A DNA stretch of 64,000 nucleotides, from assembly GCA_002709565.1 (NCBI GenBank), contig PAPY01000002.1:80588-144587 (forward strand), read 5' to 3'. The position numbers and the translations under genes were made by a program. The notes beneath the pieces were generated by a model, which did not search any database, was not told where the DNA came from, and worked only from the letters and a program-made list of their open reading frames with translations. Every line of letters begins with the position of its first letter. Within the stretch, counting starts at the first letter, position 1. Below are positions 30,195-40,265 of this stretch, piece after piece. The DNA is from Legionellales bacterium (lineage in GTDB: Bacteria; Pseudomonadota; Gammaproteobacteria; UBA1113).

Positions 30195-32753
30195 ATGCCA
30201 ACGTTTGATGAAGTTAAGCAAAAAAAGCAGGAACTGAGGAAGCATTTGCAATCCTTGCTTGCTAGCAATAGCAACCCCATTCATCAGCATTTAAGTGTTT
30301 TTCTTGAGTCTGGACGTGCCGGGCTTAATGCTTACTTAAATGAAAACCATATAGAGTTTAAAGAAGCTACAAATCGTCAGACAGGAGCAGAATATCAAGA
30401 ATATGTCATTACAGTCAACGGCACTCCCTACCATGTCCTTTTCAATGAACAAAACCTTTGGATTGCATCAAATAAGACATCTGATGACGAGTTCACAAAC
30501 TATTTTTCCTTTGTCAGACGTAAGGGTGGTAAGGGTGATGATAAAAAATGGCGTCTTGAGGTACTCCACTACGATCGCGCAGCCTTGGCAGGGGAGGGGG
30601 GCTTTGGTGAATTTACTCGAGGGCTTGGGGTTATTGTTGCTGAAGACCCTTCGGTTGAAGCAGCGCCGTCTCAGACGAGTGAGACTGATACTGAGTCAAG
30701 CAGGGTTATAGAGATAGGCAAAGATAAGCCATTATATTTAAAAACATCTACTCGCCAAGGCAATAGCCGTGGAAATAAAAACTTTAAACCCACTTATGTT
30801 AAACAATGTTCAAAAAAGAAATCTGACGATAAAGACTCAGAAAGATCAGATGCTGCCCCTATTGACATTGAACAACAAGAGGCTGATAAGGACGCAAGTG
30901 AGTCATCCAGCCATCCGCATTTACGACTTAAACCTGTTGCTGACGGAGCAGGCCAGACATTCACTTATCGTGACCCACAGGGCCATTACAATATCTTAGG
31001 TCGTGATTTAGGTATGGTGCTTAATCCTCGTGAAATAGCGACTAGTGGTAAGCATTTCGATATTGCTATCGCATTGCTCGAAGCATATATGGAGCAGGTC
31101 TCAGATGAGAAAGTACATGGTGATATAAAAATTAACAATATCTTGATAAATGATGCGGGTATAGTTTCACTCATTGATTATGGATTAGCGGTTAATATCA
31201 ATAGTTCGATTCACCCAAGAGGAACACCAGGCCACAATTTATCGGAAACCACGTTTGCGTGCCATGATAATGGAAAAATTATAGCAAGAAAAAAATATAA
31301 TAGCTCTAAGTCACAAGACCACTACGCGCTGGGCTTGATGCTAAATGCGTTATTTGGTGCAGAACGTCAGATGATTATCATAGACTGTATGACATTGTTA
31401 AATGGTGGTGATTTTACTAAAAGCAAGGATCTTCGTAAGGCTGAGCTTTTTTGGCATGAAGATGGACGGCCAATGTTTGCTAACGGCCTATTCTCTAACG
31501 TCTACGATTTGACGGAAGGTGAGCAATCTGAAATTTCAAAAACTCTCCAAAAACTCAATGATGTGACACTGAGTTCACCTGCTAATATTGCAGGGATCAT
31601 TCGAGAGCTTAACGATCAACGCGAACAATGGAATGATAGAAAATCTCTAAATCCTGGTGACCATAATGCTTTAGTAAAAAAGAACATAATCGATAAACTC
31701 AATACTTACTCAGCAAAATTCCAGCAGGTAAAAACATTCACATATACTATGTTCGGGCCGTTGTTTGTTACAAATAACACAGTGCGTCGCGAGCAAAAGT
31801 TACTAGAGATTCAGGAAACTATTGCCGAGTATAACGATAATAATAGTTCTGTCACTAATGAAGAATTACTATTGCTCGCACAAGATTGTCAAGATATATT
31901 CATAAATTGCCAATACGGTCAATTTAACTGGCTTGGTAAGCAAATTAATGCGTATCGGGAAATTATAGGTACTGAACCAAATGATGATTTTGACCAGGCC
32001 GTAGAAGTAATAAAACAAGCTGCATATAAAAACGGTTATGTTCAGTGTGATAAGGTTAATCAATTTCTCCAAGCTGCTGAGCAAGCCTGTTTTGCTAAAC
32101 TTCAGGCTGAGTATACAGCCGAGCTCGAGAAATTTAACGGACTTCAGCTGCCAGCATCATTTAAAAATGAATTTGATGCTATCAAAGCAGCGCTTATGGA
32201 TGCAATGAAGCCACAAGCTGAATTAGAGCGTGAAGCCAAATTACTACCTCAATATCCTAGTTTTGTCATACGGAAAGAACAATTTCAAAAAATTGTTGCT
32301 GATTATCGTGCAAATATTGCTTTTGTCAAAGAAACCCATGATCTTATACATGCAGCCAGCAATCCACAAAGGCAGCCTGCTGAAAACAATGAAGATGGTG
32401 GACAAGCTACAAAATCTTTTGAGGACCAACTACGAGACTACACCGCCAAGCGCCAAGACCATCATTTGCGTAAAAAAGTTGCGGTGTGTGCAATCAACAT
32501 CGCGCTTTGGACAATTGTGGGGACCGTAGGCATTGGTATTGCAGCTGCATTATTAATGTCAGGGCCGATAGGTTGGGCTTTTACTGGTTTAGTAGCCACA
32601 AGCTTCGGGCTAGGGGCAGTCGGAGGGGGCTCTGCAGCAGGCATTAGTACTGCGGCTATTTGTTCATTCTGGCAAAAACCGGTTGAAAATCGCATTATTG
32701 ATCACGCGAAAACAATTCAGAAAACGCCGTTACAAGCTCCAGGAGCTTCATAG
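30195..32753 (+). CDS. Ser/Thr protein-kinase-like protein with C-terminal membrane hairpin, array member 4
   Basis: The 852-residue product is the closest relative of member 3 along its whole length but lacks about 190 residues of the central helical part. Motifs are FVRRKGGKG (106-114), glycine loop GGFGEFTRG (135-143), LYLKTSTR with Lys183, hinge DPQGHYNILGRDLG, and catalytic loop HGDIKINN (308-315). The activation segment starts with DYG (328-330) and ends GTPGHNLSE (343-351), where the Pro of APE is Ser. An acidic, serine-rich insert (about 205-240) separates beta-3 from the hinge. A C-terminal hydrophobic hairpin (762-822) contains SGPIGWAFTG. It may be active, but the changes in the activation segment make reduced activity possible. 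It appears to have its own TATAAT box at about 30157. Confidence 0.83.
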   Translation: MPTFDEVKQKKQELRKHLQSLLASNSNPIHQHLSVFLESGRAGLNAYLNENHIEFKEATNRQTGAEYQEYVITVNGTPYHVLFNEQNLWIASNKTSDDEFTNYFSFVRRKGGKGDDKKWRLEVLHYDRAALAGEGGFGEFTRGLGVIVAEDPSVEAAPSQTSETDTESSRVIEIGKDKPLYLKTSTRQGNSRGNKNFKPTYVKQCSKKKSDDKDSERSDAAPIDIEQQEADKDASESSSHPHLRLKPVADGAGQTFTYRDPQGHYNILGRDLGMVLNPREIATSGKHFDIAIALLEAYMEQVSDEKVHGDIKINNILINDAGIVSLIDYGLAVNINSSIHPRGTPGHNLSETTFACHDNGKIIARKKYNSSKSQDHYALGLMLNALFGAERQMIIIDCMTLLNGGDFTKSKDLRKAELFWHEDGRPMFANGLFSNVYDLTEGEQSEISKTLQKLNDVTLSSPANIAGIIRELNDQREQWNDRKSLNPGDHNALVKKNIIDKLNTYSAKFQQVKTFTYTMFGPLFVTNNTVRREQKLLEIQETIAEYNDNNSSVTNEELLLLAQDCQDIFINCQYGQFNWLGKQINAYREIIGTEPNDDFDQAVEVIKQAAYKNGYVQCDKVNQFLQAAEQACFAKLQAEYTAELEKFNGLQLPASFKNEFDAIKAALMDAMKPQAELEREAKLLPQYPSFVIRKEQFQKIVADYRANIAFVKETHDLIHAASNPQRQPAENNEDGGQATKSFEDQLRDYTAKRQDHHLRKKVAVCAINIALWTIVGTVGIGIAAALLMSGPIGWAFTGLVATSFGLGAVGGGSAAGISTAAICSFWQKPVENRIIDHAKTIQKTPLQAPGAS

Positions 32754-32914
32754 TCAAGAGAATATTTATCCGGCAACTTCCGTATGTTAGGGTATATGCC
32801 TGGCTTGGCTATTGCGAAATACCTACTGTTACCCACAAAATTATGCTATAGTCGCGCGATTCCTATACGATATAAGTCAAGTTTGAGCTTGATGACTAAT
32901 AATAAGAGGTTGCA

Positions 32915-35695
32915 ATGCCAAAGCCGATAGCTTTTCAATACCAAGACCAACTCGCTGGCTATTTAGAAAATGATGATATATTACAGCTTCTCCTGGTGAA
33001 GTTTCTTGAGCGTGGTCCGGATGGACTTGTTGATTATAATCCAACTGAGGTTCCTGTCTTCAATCATCACGCAGCCAGCTATCAATCGAATAGCACAATG
33101 CCAATCTCAATGCGATATATTGATTTAGGCAATTGTAATGTCTATTTTAACAATGATGTTCTGCAGCTAGAATTTGCTGGTGATGACAGCAGGTCAAACC
33201 CGATTAATTCAGTTAGCCACCTGACATTGATTCGACGCATTGGTGGTAAAGGTAAAACGCCAACCAGCCGCTATGATATTTTTTATGTACCAAAAGTGAT
33301 TTCACCTGTCATGACAGGGGGCTACGGTGCAGTCTATCGTGGCATGGGAACGATGGTCTATGAGAGACCAAGAGTTTTTAATAAGTCAGAAAGTAGCCGC
33401 GTAATTATTATAAATGATGATAAAGAAAATAAATCAAGCGGCGGAAAAGCATTGGTCATAAAGCGTCATACAGAACAAAATAATACCCGCGTTGTTAAAA
33501 AGTTTTTTGGCACAAACAGAAATGCCATTAGTGGCCCTCAGTATGAAGTATCACGGCATATAGAATTAGGTTATACGAATATCAAAGCTAATGTTAAACA
33601 TGCAAGTAATGACGAAGATTATGTTTTTGAGGATGTTGATGGTGGGTATCTGCTCATTATGCGAGATTTAGGTAATATTAATTTATCTGAATTTCTGTAT
33701 GATAGGACACAACCATCTACAGCAGACCGCTTCAAGATTGCAATTGCAATAGCCAAAGCTTATCAACAGGATTTCAGCCAACATGTTCATCATGATATTA
33801 AACCACAAAACATTCTTTTTCAGAGTGTTGATGATGGCTGGATTGCTAAATTTGCTGATGTTGGATTTGTAAATAAACATGGCGTAGCTGTTCATTCCTA
33901 TGGTACGCCCGGATATAGTGGGCCTGAAGGTTTATACGCTACGGTTTCGGGTGGTGTCAGTCAGCCACTAATTATTGATTCCCGAAAAAAAACCACCATT
34001 GACGCAGCAGCCGCTCAAGACATTTATAGTCTAGGTGCCGTATTCAAAGATATCTTCGGCATGCCGATTTTGGATTACGTATACGAATTATTGAAATTAC
34101 AGCACTTATTTCTTCAGGCTAAAAATTATCCTGATACAGTGATCGATGCAGTTTGGCATCATTTTGGTACCCCCTTATACGGCCTGGATTTGTTTAGCAA
34201 ATTATCTGACATCGATAGTGATTCACAAGATGCTTTGCGAGCTCTAATAAGTGATATGACACAAAATGACCCGGAAAAACGTCCAGCTATAAAACAAATA
34301 ATCACCATGTTACAAACGGTTTATGATAAATGGCAGATGAAGCGAGAAGTGACTGCAGAGAAACCGTGCCCACAGCAGAAGGCAATTGCTGAATCAATGG
34401 TAGAGAAATCAATGCGATTGCTTGATTTCATGAATGGCATATCATGTAGAATAATTGATATTGGTTCTAATGAGATGAAATCTTTGCATTCATCTGTTAC
34501 CATATTGATGTCCGATATGCATGCGTATTCCATGATGCTAGAAGAATCACCTACATCTGATGGGGTTCGTGAAATCATTACTGGCTGTGAAAATAGGCAT
34601 TATTCGATTCAGCATAACGTCTTAAGGCTTCTTAACTTCATTGTTTATTCACGCCATAGCCGTAATGCGGTAGCAATATTATACCTCCAGTATTTCAATA
34701 AAGAGGAGCATACTCCGCTAACACTTCATCCCGGATTAATACCACAGCTAATCTCAATGCACTTGGTTCCAGCAATGGATAGAGTAAAATCTGAAATCGC
34801 TAATGATGGTGATTATATTGCAGTATATAACCATGCCATAGGTGAGTTTTTTGGCTTGTTACTACGGCTGGAAGAAGCACCTAAGGGATCGTTTGATGCG
34901 TTGAGTGAAGCTTATCACAATCTTCTTGTGACACGATATCGAGGTAATTGTGCTGACAACTGTTGGGCGTTAATCACTAAAATCCGTACACACATAATGA
35001 CAATCGTTAAGTCAATCGAAGCGGGGTTACCAACTAATTGCGAAATGTTAGGCAGCTATAATCGTTTATTGTCAGTTGTTCTTAGTTACAATATTTTACA
35101 CACGATATATAGCAATACTACTGCGTTAGGCCAATATGATTATCTTAATGCATTGTCTGGCTATATATATCAACAGGCAAGTCAGATCATTAATCATGCG
35201 CGTGCAATAGATCTCACAACAATAAGCGCAGATGATTTGGATATGATATCCTTACAATATCAAGCGCTGCCAGGTCTCAGTTCGATGATGAAACATTATC
35301 GTACTAATAATCAAAAGAAATCCTCAACGCCAATAAAAACTCAAGTGACGACATTGGTTGTTTATATGTTGCATAATGCCCATGCCACAATAAAGCAAGT
35401 GTCAGATCATTTGGATATACAGGATTGCTCTGATGATAGTGCATTATTAGCAGAACTTGTTGAAACACAAGCATCATTAAGGCATAGGTTGGCTAACCTG
35501 TCTCAGCAACAGTTAGAGCCAGATGAATTCCTATCTCAGTACGATAAATTAATAGGCGATCATTATAATCTCATTGCGCGAGCTAATACTGTTATGGAAC
35601 AACGAAATCCACCACAAGTTGCGAGCGTTAGTTCTCATACGCTCTGTACTGATCATGAGCCTAATGAGCAGGGGGGATTGCTTCGTTATACCTAA
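32915..35695 (+). CDS. Ser/Thr protein-kinase-like protein without membrane hairpin, array member 5
   Basis: The 926-residue product contains LIRRIGGKG (105-113), glycine loop GGYGAVYRG (135-143) and LVIKRHTEQNNTR with Lys183. The hinge motif is DVDGGYLLIMRDLG and the catalytic loop HHDIKPQN (292-299). DVG (315-317) replaces DFG; then come GTPGYSGPE (330-338) and AAQDIYSLG. The post-core motif is WHHFGTPLYGLDLFS. The C-terminal 480 residues are predicted helical with no hydrophobic hairpin, unlike members 1-4, so this member is probably soluble. AGAGG lies upstream of the ATG. It most resembles member 6 in the beta-3 segment (KRxTEQxNTRVxKxFFG). Confidence 0.83.
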   Translation: MPKPIAFQYQDQLAGYLENDDILQLLLVKFLERGPDGLVDYNPTEVPVFNHHAASYQSNSTMPISMRYIDLGNCNVYFNNDVLQLEFAGDDSRSNPINSVSHLTLIRRIGGKGKTPTSRYDIFYVPKVISPVMTGGYGAVYRGMGTMVYERPRVFNKSESSRVIIINDDKENKSSGGKALVIKRHTEQNNTRVVKKFFGTNRNAISGPQYEVSRHIELGYTNIKANVKHASNDEDYVFEDVDGGYLLIMRDLGNINLSEFLYDRTQPSTADRFKIAIAIAKAYQQDFSQHVHHDIKPQNILFQSVDDGWIAKFADVGFVNKHGVAVHSYGTPGYSGPEGLYATVSGGVSQPLIIDSRKKTTIDAAAAQDIYSLGAVFKDIFGMPILDYVYELLKLQHLFLQAKNYPDTVIDAVWHHFGTPLYGLDLFSKLSDIDSDSQDALRALISDMTQNDPEKRPAIKQIITMLQTVYDKWQMKREVTAEKPCPQQKAIAESMVEKSMRLLDFMNGISCRIIDIGSNEMKSLHSSVTILMSDMHAYSMMLEESPTSDGVREIITGCENRHYSIQHNVLRLLNFIVYSRHSRNAVAILYLQYFNKEEHTPLTLHPGLIPQLISMHLVPAMDRVKSEIANDGDYIAVYNHAIGEFFGLLLRLEEAPKGSFDALSEAYHNLLVTRYRGNCADNCWALITKIRTHIMTIVKSIEAGLPTNCEMLGSYNRLLSVVLSYNILHTIYSNTTALGQYDYLNALSGYIYQQASQIINHARAIDLTTISADDLDMISLQYQALPGLSSMMKHYRTNNQKKSSTPIKTQVTTLVVYMLHNAHATIKQVSDHLDIQDCSDDSALLAELVETQASLRHRLANLSQQQLEPDEFLSQYDKLIGDHYNLIARANTVMEQRNPPQVASVSSHTLCTDHEPNEQGGLLRYT

Positions 35696-35828
35696 TTAAA
35701 GACTATCTCCATACTCTGGTGTCTTAATGTGGTTAAGGGGCTAATTTATGGAGGTGACCTTAAGGTTTTGTTAACGTTAGGTTGTTATGCTCTCATCATT
35801 TTTACCGAGATGAATAATAGAATAGTAA

Positions 35829-38024
35829 ATGCAGCCAGAACAACCGATAATAACAATTCAAAACTATCTAGCTAATGAAATAACTGCCAATCAGCAGGTT
35901 TTCGCCATCATAGAGGCATTTTTACGGGGCGGAAGTCTGTCTGTACAAGCATTAAGTCAGGATTCACCTCAATACGCAATCACCCCTTTACCCAGAAATA
36001 ATGCCGGCTCAAACCGCTTTACAGTTGCAGACCAAGAGATTATGTACAACGACGATAACTTAAGGATATCCCCGACAGCCTTGTCTCAGGGTGCTGTGCA
36101 ATCTTATGTATTTGTACGTCGACCGGGCGGCAAAGGGGAAGACAAACACTACCGACTGGACTGTTTTTATTTGCCATCCCATTCTGACGCTGTACTAGCG
36201 GGCGGTTATGGTCGAGTTCGCATAGGCTTGGGTACGATTGTGATGGGTGTTGTAGAGACAAGTGACCGCTGTGTGACACTATCGCCACCTTCTGGAGATA
36301 CAGAGTCATTAACATTAAAGCGTTACACCGAACAAGGTAATACGCGTGTCTACAAAGAGTTTTTTGGTAGTAGCTTTGAGCAATTAGACTATTACAAACA
36401 AGAAGCCAATCTCGTTGCGCAACACGGCTTTTTGGCCTCCAAAAAAATCCATGATGACAAGGATCTTCCCCATAATCTGTGGCTGGATGTGGACGGTTAT
36501 TTATGTATGACTATGCGAAATCTCGGCAGGCAAACATTGGCAGATTTTCTGCGTTTGCCATTAAGCTTAGAACAACGTTGGCTATTAGCCTTTAGTTTAC
36601 TAAAGGCATACACCCAGCTTAATGAGGATATTGCTCATCTTGATCTTAAACCACAAAATATTATGATTAATGAAAACGGCGAGCTTACAATTGTCGATTT
36701 TGGTCTAGCAAAACAGGTCGGTGCCGAAACTGACATGATCGGCACCCTAGGTTATACACCGTTCGAAGCACGTTACTATGATGTCGCTGTAACTGGTCAG
36801 GGCACAGTATCATTTGTTAAACGAGAGTTTGAGTTAACTGTCACAAAGGATAATGATAGTTTTAGTCTCGGGCAAATGTTATGGGAAATATTTGCGGGTC
36901 TTCCCCCTTACCATTTACACCAATTAATTCAGTACTTAGACGATGACTATACGGCGATGACTATTGACACATTACGTCAGGCTGAATCCCTATGGCATGA
37001 TAATAAGCAGCTAGGTTTTGGTCATCAACAATTCTCAGCACTCTTGGGTCTGTCGCCTGACGTGCAAGCGGGACTAAATAGTCTGATCAATGACTTTAGA
37101 CATCCTGATCCTCAACACCGAATCAATGTTGTTCAAGCGCAGAAAGAGTTGCAGCGATTATATAATCAATGGGAAGGGAAATCGTGTGCTGTAACTACGC
37201 CTGATTATGGTTCAGCACTAGTTAACTATCACAATAAGTTTAGTCAGCTGTTGTATTTTATCGAAATTATCAACGAGCTTGCTAAACGCTTTTCGGTGAC
37301 TGTTGGTGAATCCAATATTAATTATTATCTTCCCACAACCCTTGAGATGGTCAAGGATGTACTCCATATTCTTAAATTATTCTATGAGCACGCTGTCCAA
37401 GGGACGGAGACCGTTGTCATTGACGGTCTATCCCACAACTTGCCGTACGCGTTATTTGCCTGTCAACACAAATTATTTAAGGCACAAGTGGCGGTGCTTG
37501 AGAATATTAGTCAGATTCTACAAGAAGTTGATGAGTTGGGAACATCTATCGCGGCGTGTGTTACAGCTAAATTAAAATATTTGTTACTATTGTCGCGTGA
37601 TGAACTTGCTAGGCAGGGCATTGTGAGCGATGCAACGGCAGAAAGTTTATTAGCAGTATACAATACCTTGGTTTTGCTTGAGGCTATCCATAGATCGGCA
37701 GCAGAATTAGTCGACGAATCATTGTCGAAGTCGATTAATGGGTATTTGCAGAAAATACAACAACAAATATTCTTCAAAACCTTCGATTATAAAAATGGTC
37801 CCAATCGGTTGGCAGAATTACAAAACAATATTCTGGCCTACCAATTAGGTGATAAAAAATCAGAACATATGATCAAATGTGTAACTGAACCTGTTGTACG
37901 ACCTAAAGTAAATATGTGGAAATCATTAGCTACGGATAGCAATCAACACGTTGTTGTGGAACAGAAGTCATGCAAAACCACCTTACAACCGTCTACTAAT
38001 GGCGGTGTTAGTTTCAGTCACTAA
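35829..38024 (+). CDS. Ser/Thr protein-kinase-like protein without membrane hairpin, array member 6
   Basis: The 731-residue product is the most canonical kinase of the array. It has FVRRPGGKG (95-103), glycine loop GGYGRVRIG (125-133) and LTLKRYTEQGNTR with Lys164. An alpha-C-like YKQEANLVAQHG supplies a candidate Glu192. The hinge motif is DVDGYLCMTMRNLG and the catalytic loop HLDLKPQN (270-277). IVDFGLAKQ carries DFG (290-292). GTLGYTPFE (305-313) and NDSFSLG follow. The C-terminal half is helical with no membrane segment. It ends 2 bases before the convergent LapD-like gene. The ribosome site before the ATG is weak. Of the six it is the best candidate for an active kinase. Confidence 0.85.
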   Translation: MQPEQPIITIQNYLANEITANQQVFAIIEAFLRGGSLSVQALSQDSPQYAITPLPRNNAGSNRFTVADQEIMYNDDNLRISPTALSQGAVQSYVFVRRPGGKGEDKHYRLDCFYLPSHSDAVLAGGYGRVRIGLGTIVMGVVETSDRCVTLSPPSGDTESLTLKRYTEQGNTRVYKEFFGSSFEQLDYYKQEANLVAQHGFLASKKIHDDKDLPHNLWLDVDGYLCMTMRNLGRQTLADFLRLPLSLEQRWLLAFSLLKAYTQLNEDIAHLDLKPQNIMINENGELTIVDFGLAKQVGAETDMIGTLGYTPFEARYYDVAVTGQGTVSFVKREFELTVTKDNDSFSLGQMLWEIFAGLPPYHLHQLIQYLDDDYTAMTIDTLRQAESLWHDNKQLGFGHQQFSALLGLSPDVQAGLNSLINDFRHPDPQHRINVVQAQKELQRLYNQWEGKSCAVTTPDYGSALVNYHNKFSQLLYFIEIINELAKRFSVTVGESNINYYLPTTLEMVKDVLHILKLFYEHAVQGTETVVIDGLSHNLPYALFACQHKLFKAQVAVLENISQILQEVDELGTSIAACVTAKLKYLLLLSRDELARQGIVSDATAESLLAVYNTLVLLEAIHRSAAELVDESLSKSINGYLQKIQQQIFFKTFDYKNGPNRLAELQNNILAYQLGDKKSEHMIKCVTEPVVRPKVNMWKSLATDSNQHVVVEQKSCKTTLQPSTNGGVSFSH

Positions 38025-38026
38025 TC

Positions 38027-39988
38027 CTATGCACTGCTTGGCTCTGCGGTAGGTTTACCGATGATATAGCCTTGTAGGCCATCAATAACGGTCTCTCGGA
38101 GTGCTTTTAGCTCGGTTTCTTTTTCAATATTCTCAGCAATAACTTTAATATCGACGGTGTGAGCGATTTCAGTCAAAACATGGAGGAAGAATTGATTATC
38201 GATGTCCTTGTCAATATTACGAATAAAGCAGCCGTCTATTTTAATGTAATTGACATTCAATGTGCTCAGATACTGGAACGACGAAAATCCACGACCGAAG
38301 TGGTCCAGTGAGAATTCACAGCCCAATGGGCCAAGTTCAGCTACCAAGTGATTAAAGTTAGTCATCGCATTGAGCACAGCAGCTTCAGGGATCTCAAGAA
38401 TTAAGCGTTTAGCAATCGTTTTATTTTTGTTGAATAGTTCTTTTAGCCAATCGGCAAAGCCATGGTCATCAAGGGTGTGGGCGGAGAGATTAAAGGCATA
38501 TTTGTGTTTATGTTTTTTGTCTTTTTTGATGGCATCGATGAGTTTTTCGATGACTATTTTGTCGAAGTCTACCATCATGTTAAAGGTTTCGGCCATAGGC
38601 ACGAAGACACTGGCATTGTAGAGTTCGCCTTCTTTGGCTGGCAGCCGCATTAACACTTCATAGTGCAAAGGTTTACGGGCTTTGGTTTTGTTGTTAAGGA
38701 CCGGTTGGTAATGGAGGATGATATCTTTGGTTTCGATGGCTTTGGTTAATGTTTTTTTCCATTGCGTCGCTGACATGATATCATCTTTATCGAGTTCGGT
38801 GGTATAAATATGCCAGTTTTCCTTGTCATTAGCTTGGGCTGCTCGTAGGGCCATATCGGCTTCTGACAGTAGATCGGTTGATGTACCGCCTTTACGATAG
38901 GTGGCAATGCCAATATTGGTTGTTATTTCAGTATCGGCAATACTGGTATTGATGGCATCCATGCGTTTACTAAGGGTATCTGCTAAGCTTTTGATTTCGT
39001 CGAGACTAATATCAGGCGTAAGTAATGCAAATGACTGATCCGAAAAATGACCTGCCATAAACTTGTCATTAGTATGGCTGATTTCATTCAATACCTTGGC
39101 AATGTCTTTGATGTGTTTAACGGTTGCTTCAAAACCGTGTTTTTTCTTGTAACTACTAATGCCGCGAAACTCAATGATGAATAAAGCACCTTGAAAGAAT
39201 TCATCTTCAGAATAGATCAGATGATCCAGCTGCATATAAAAGAAACGGCGATTGCCAAGTCCGGTGAGTTCATTTTTATAGACTTGTTCTCGTAATCTAT
39301 CGGTTAAATCATTTTGTTCGTCAAACATAGAGCGGACTTTTGTCGACATACGGTTCATAGCAGTGACTACTGAGCGTAATTCAGGGGTGTGAGGAATATG
39401 TTGTTGCACAGAGAATTTTCGATCGCAGATCGCATCGGCTTGGTGTTTAACCAGAGCGAGTGGTTTAAGGAGAAGGTTTAGCAACAGCATCGATATAAAT
39501 ACCATAATAACGGCACATGCCATGAACCACCATAAAGTTGCAACACTTTCGCCCCAGAGTTTTTCGTAGGCATCAGCCAAGTCAGCAATGACAGTGACGC
39601 TGCCGGTAATATTGTTAGGACTAGTGATATCTTCAGTGACAGGCAAGATCTCTATCGGAAAAAAATACTGAAACCAACGTGGCACACTTACCGTACTACT
39701 GGACTTTTCCCGTTCATAGAGGATGTTATTATTAAATTCGACACTGATCTCTTGGTAGATACCTTGTTCGAACATCTTATCCATGGCGCGGGAGAGCCGA
39801 GCTTTTTCGGGAGGTTTGTCAGCTTGGGCGACTGCTGAACCTAGAGTATTGGCGACACTGGTCATCTGTTGATGGAGATGATTGTTCAAATACGCCTTGA
39901 AGCTATCTACGCTGATGAAGAACGTCCCTATGAATACTAGGGCTAAAATGCTCAAAATGACAGTGATGAATTGGTTCCTAAGGGACAT
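38027..39988 (-). CDS. LapD-like inner-membrane c-di-GMP receptor with degenerate GGDEF and EAL domains
   Basis: The 653-residue product starts MSLRNQFITVILSILALVF, a first membrane helix. A periplasmic domain of about 120 residues with the LapD/MoxY N-terminal pattern follows, then a second helix (WWFMACAVIMVFISMLLLNLLL), a HAMP segment, a GGDEF-like domain and an EAL domain. The GGDEF signature is replaced by GHFSD. In the EAL domain EVL, NLS, KID and AENIE remain, but the DDFG motif reads LDHFG, changing a metal ligand. It is probably a receptor, not a cyclase or esterase. In Pseudomonas LapD, c-di-GMP binding sequesters the protease LapG; no lapG or adhesin gene is visible here. The start at 39988 has GGAG upstream. 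Confidence 0.8.
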   Translation of the reverse strand: MSLRNQFITVILSILALVFIGTFFISVDSFKAYLNNHLHQQMTSVANTLGSAVAQADKPPEKARLSRAMDKMFEQGIYQEISVEFNNNILYEREKSSSTVSVPRWFQYFFPIEILPVTEDITSPNNITGSVTVIADLADAYEKLWGESVATLWWFMACAVIMVFISMLLLNLLLKPLALVKHQADAICDRKFSVQQHIPHTPELRSVVTAMNRMSTKVRSMFDEQNDLTDRLREQVYKNELTGLGNRRFFYMQLDHLIYSEDEFFQGALFIIEFRGISSYKKKHGFEATVKHIKDIAKVLNEISHTNDKFMAGHFSDQSFALLTPDISLDEIKSLADTLSKRMDAINTSIADTEITTNIGIATYRKGGTSTDLLSEADMALRAAQANDKENWHIYTTELDKDDIMSATQWKKTLTKAIETKDIILHYQPVLNNKTKARKPLHYEVLMRLPAKEGELYNASVFVPMAETFNMMVDFDKIVIEKLIDAIKKDKKHKHKYAFNLSAHTLDDHGFADWLKELFNKNKTIAKRLILEIPEAAVLNAMTNFNHLVAELGPLGCEFSLDHFGRGFSSFQYLSTLNVNYIKIDGCFIRNIDKDIDNQFFLHVLTEIAHTVDIKVIAENIEKETELKALRETVIDGLQGYIIGKPTAEPSSA

Positions 39989-40197
39989 TATTGCTCGCTC
40001 CATAGCCCTGTTTATGGCCTTCTGGCCGGTTTATTGATCTCGATAATCGACTCTTTTGAGTATAGATCCTATTGCGGCAGTTCGCAGGCCATGATTTTAT
40101 CTGATGTGTTCTATATTTGAGCGGTATAACCCTATGATTTTTAGTGTTTTTTTTAGCAAGTCGTAATTGTAACATTTGGATTACAAATCTCTTTGCT

Positions 40198-40218
40198 ATA
40201 TTAATGCTTTATTAATAT
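40198..40218. promoter_or_regulatory. AT-rich inverted repeat between divergent genes
   Basis: ATATTAAT-GCTTT-ATTAATAT (8-bp arms, 5-base spacer), preceded by TTGTAA/TTACAA arms at 40167-40186, lies between the LapD-like gene and the 602-residue gene. Candidate operators for either promoter. Confidence 0.35.
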
Positions 40219-40265
40219 CCATAGACTACGCTTGCGAAAGTTCATAAAAGTGTGGGAGAGAGTCC

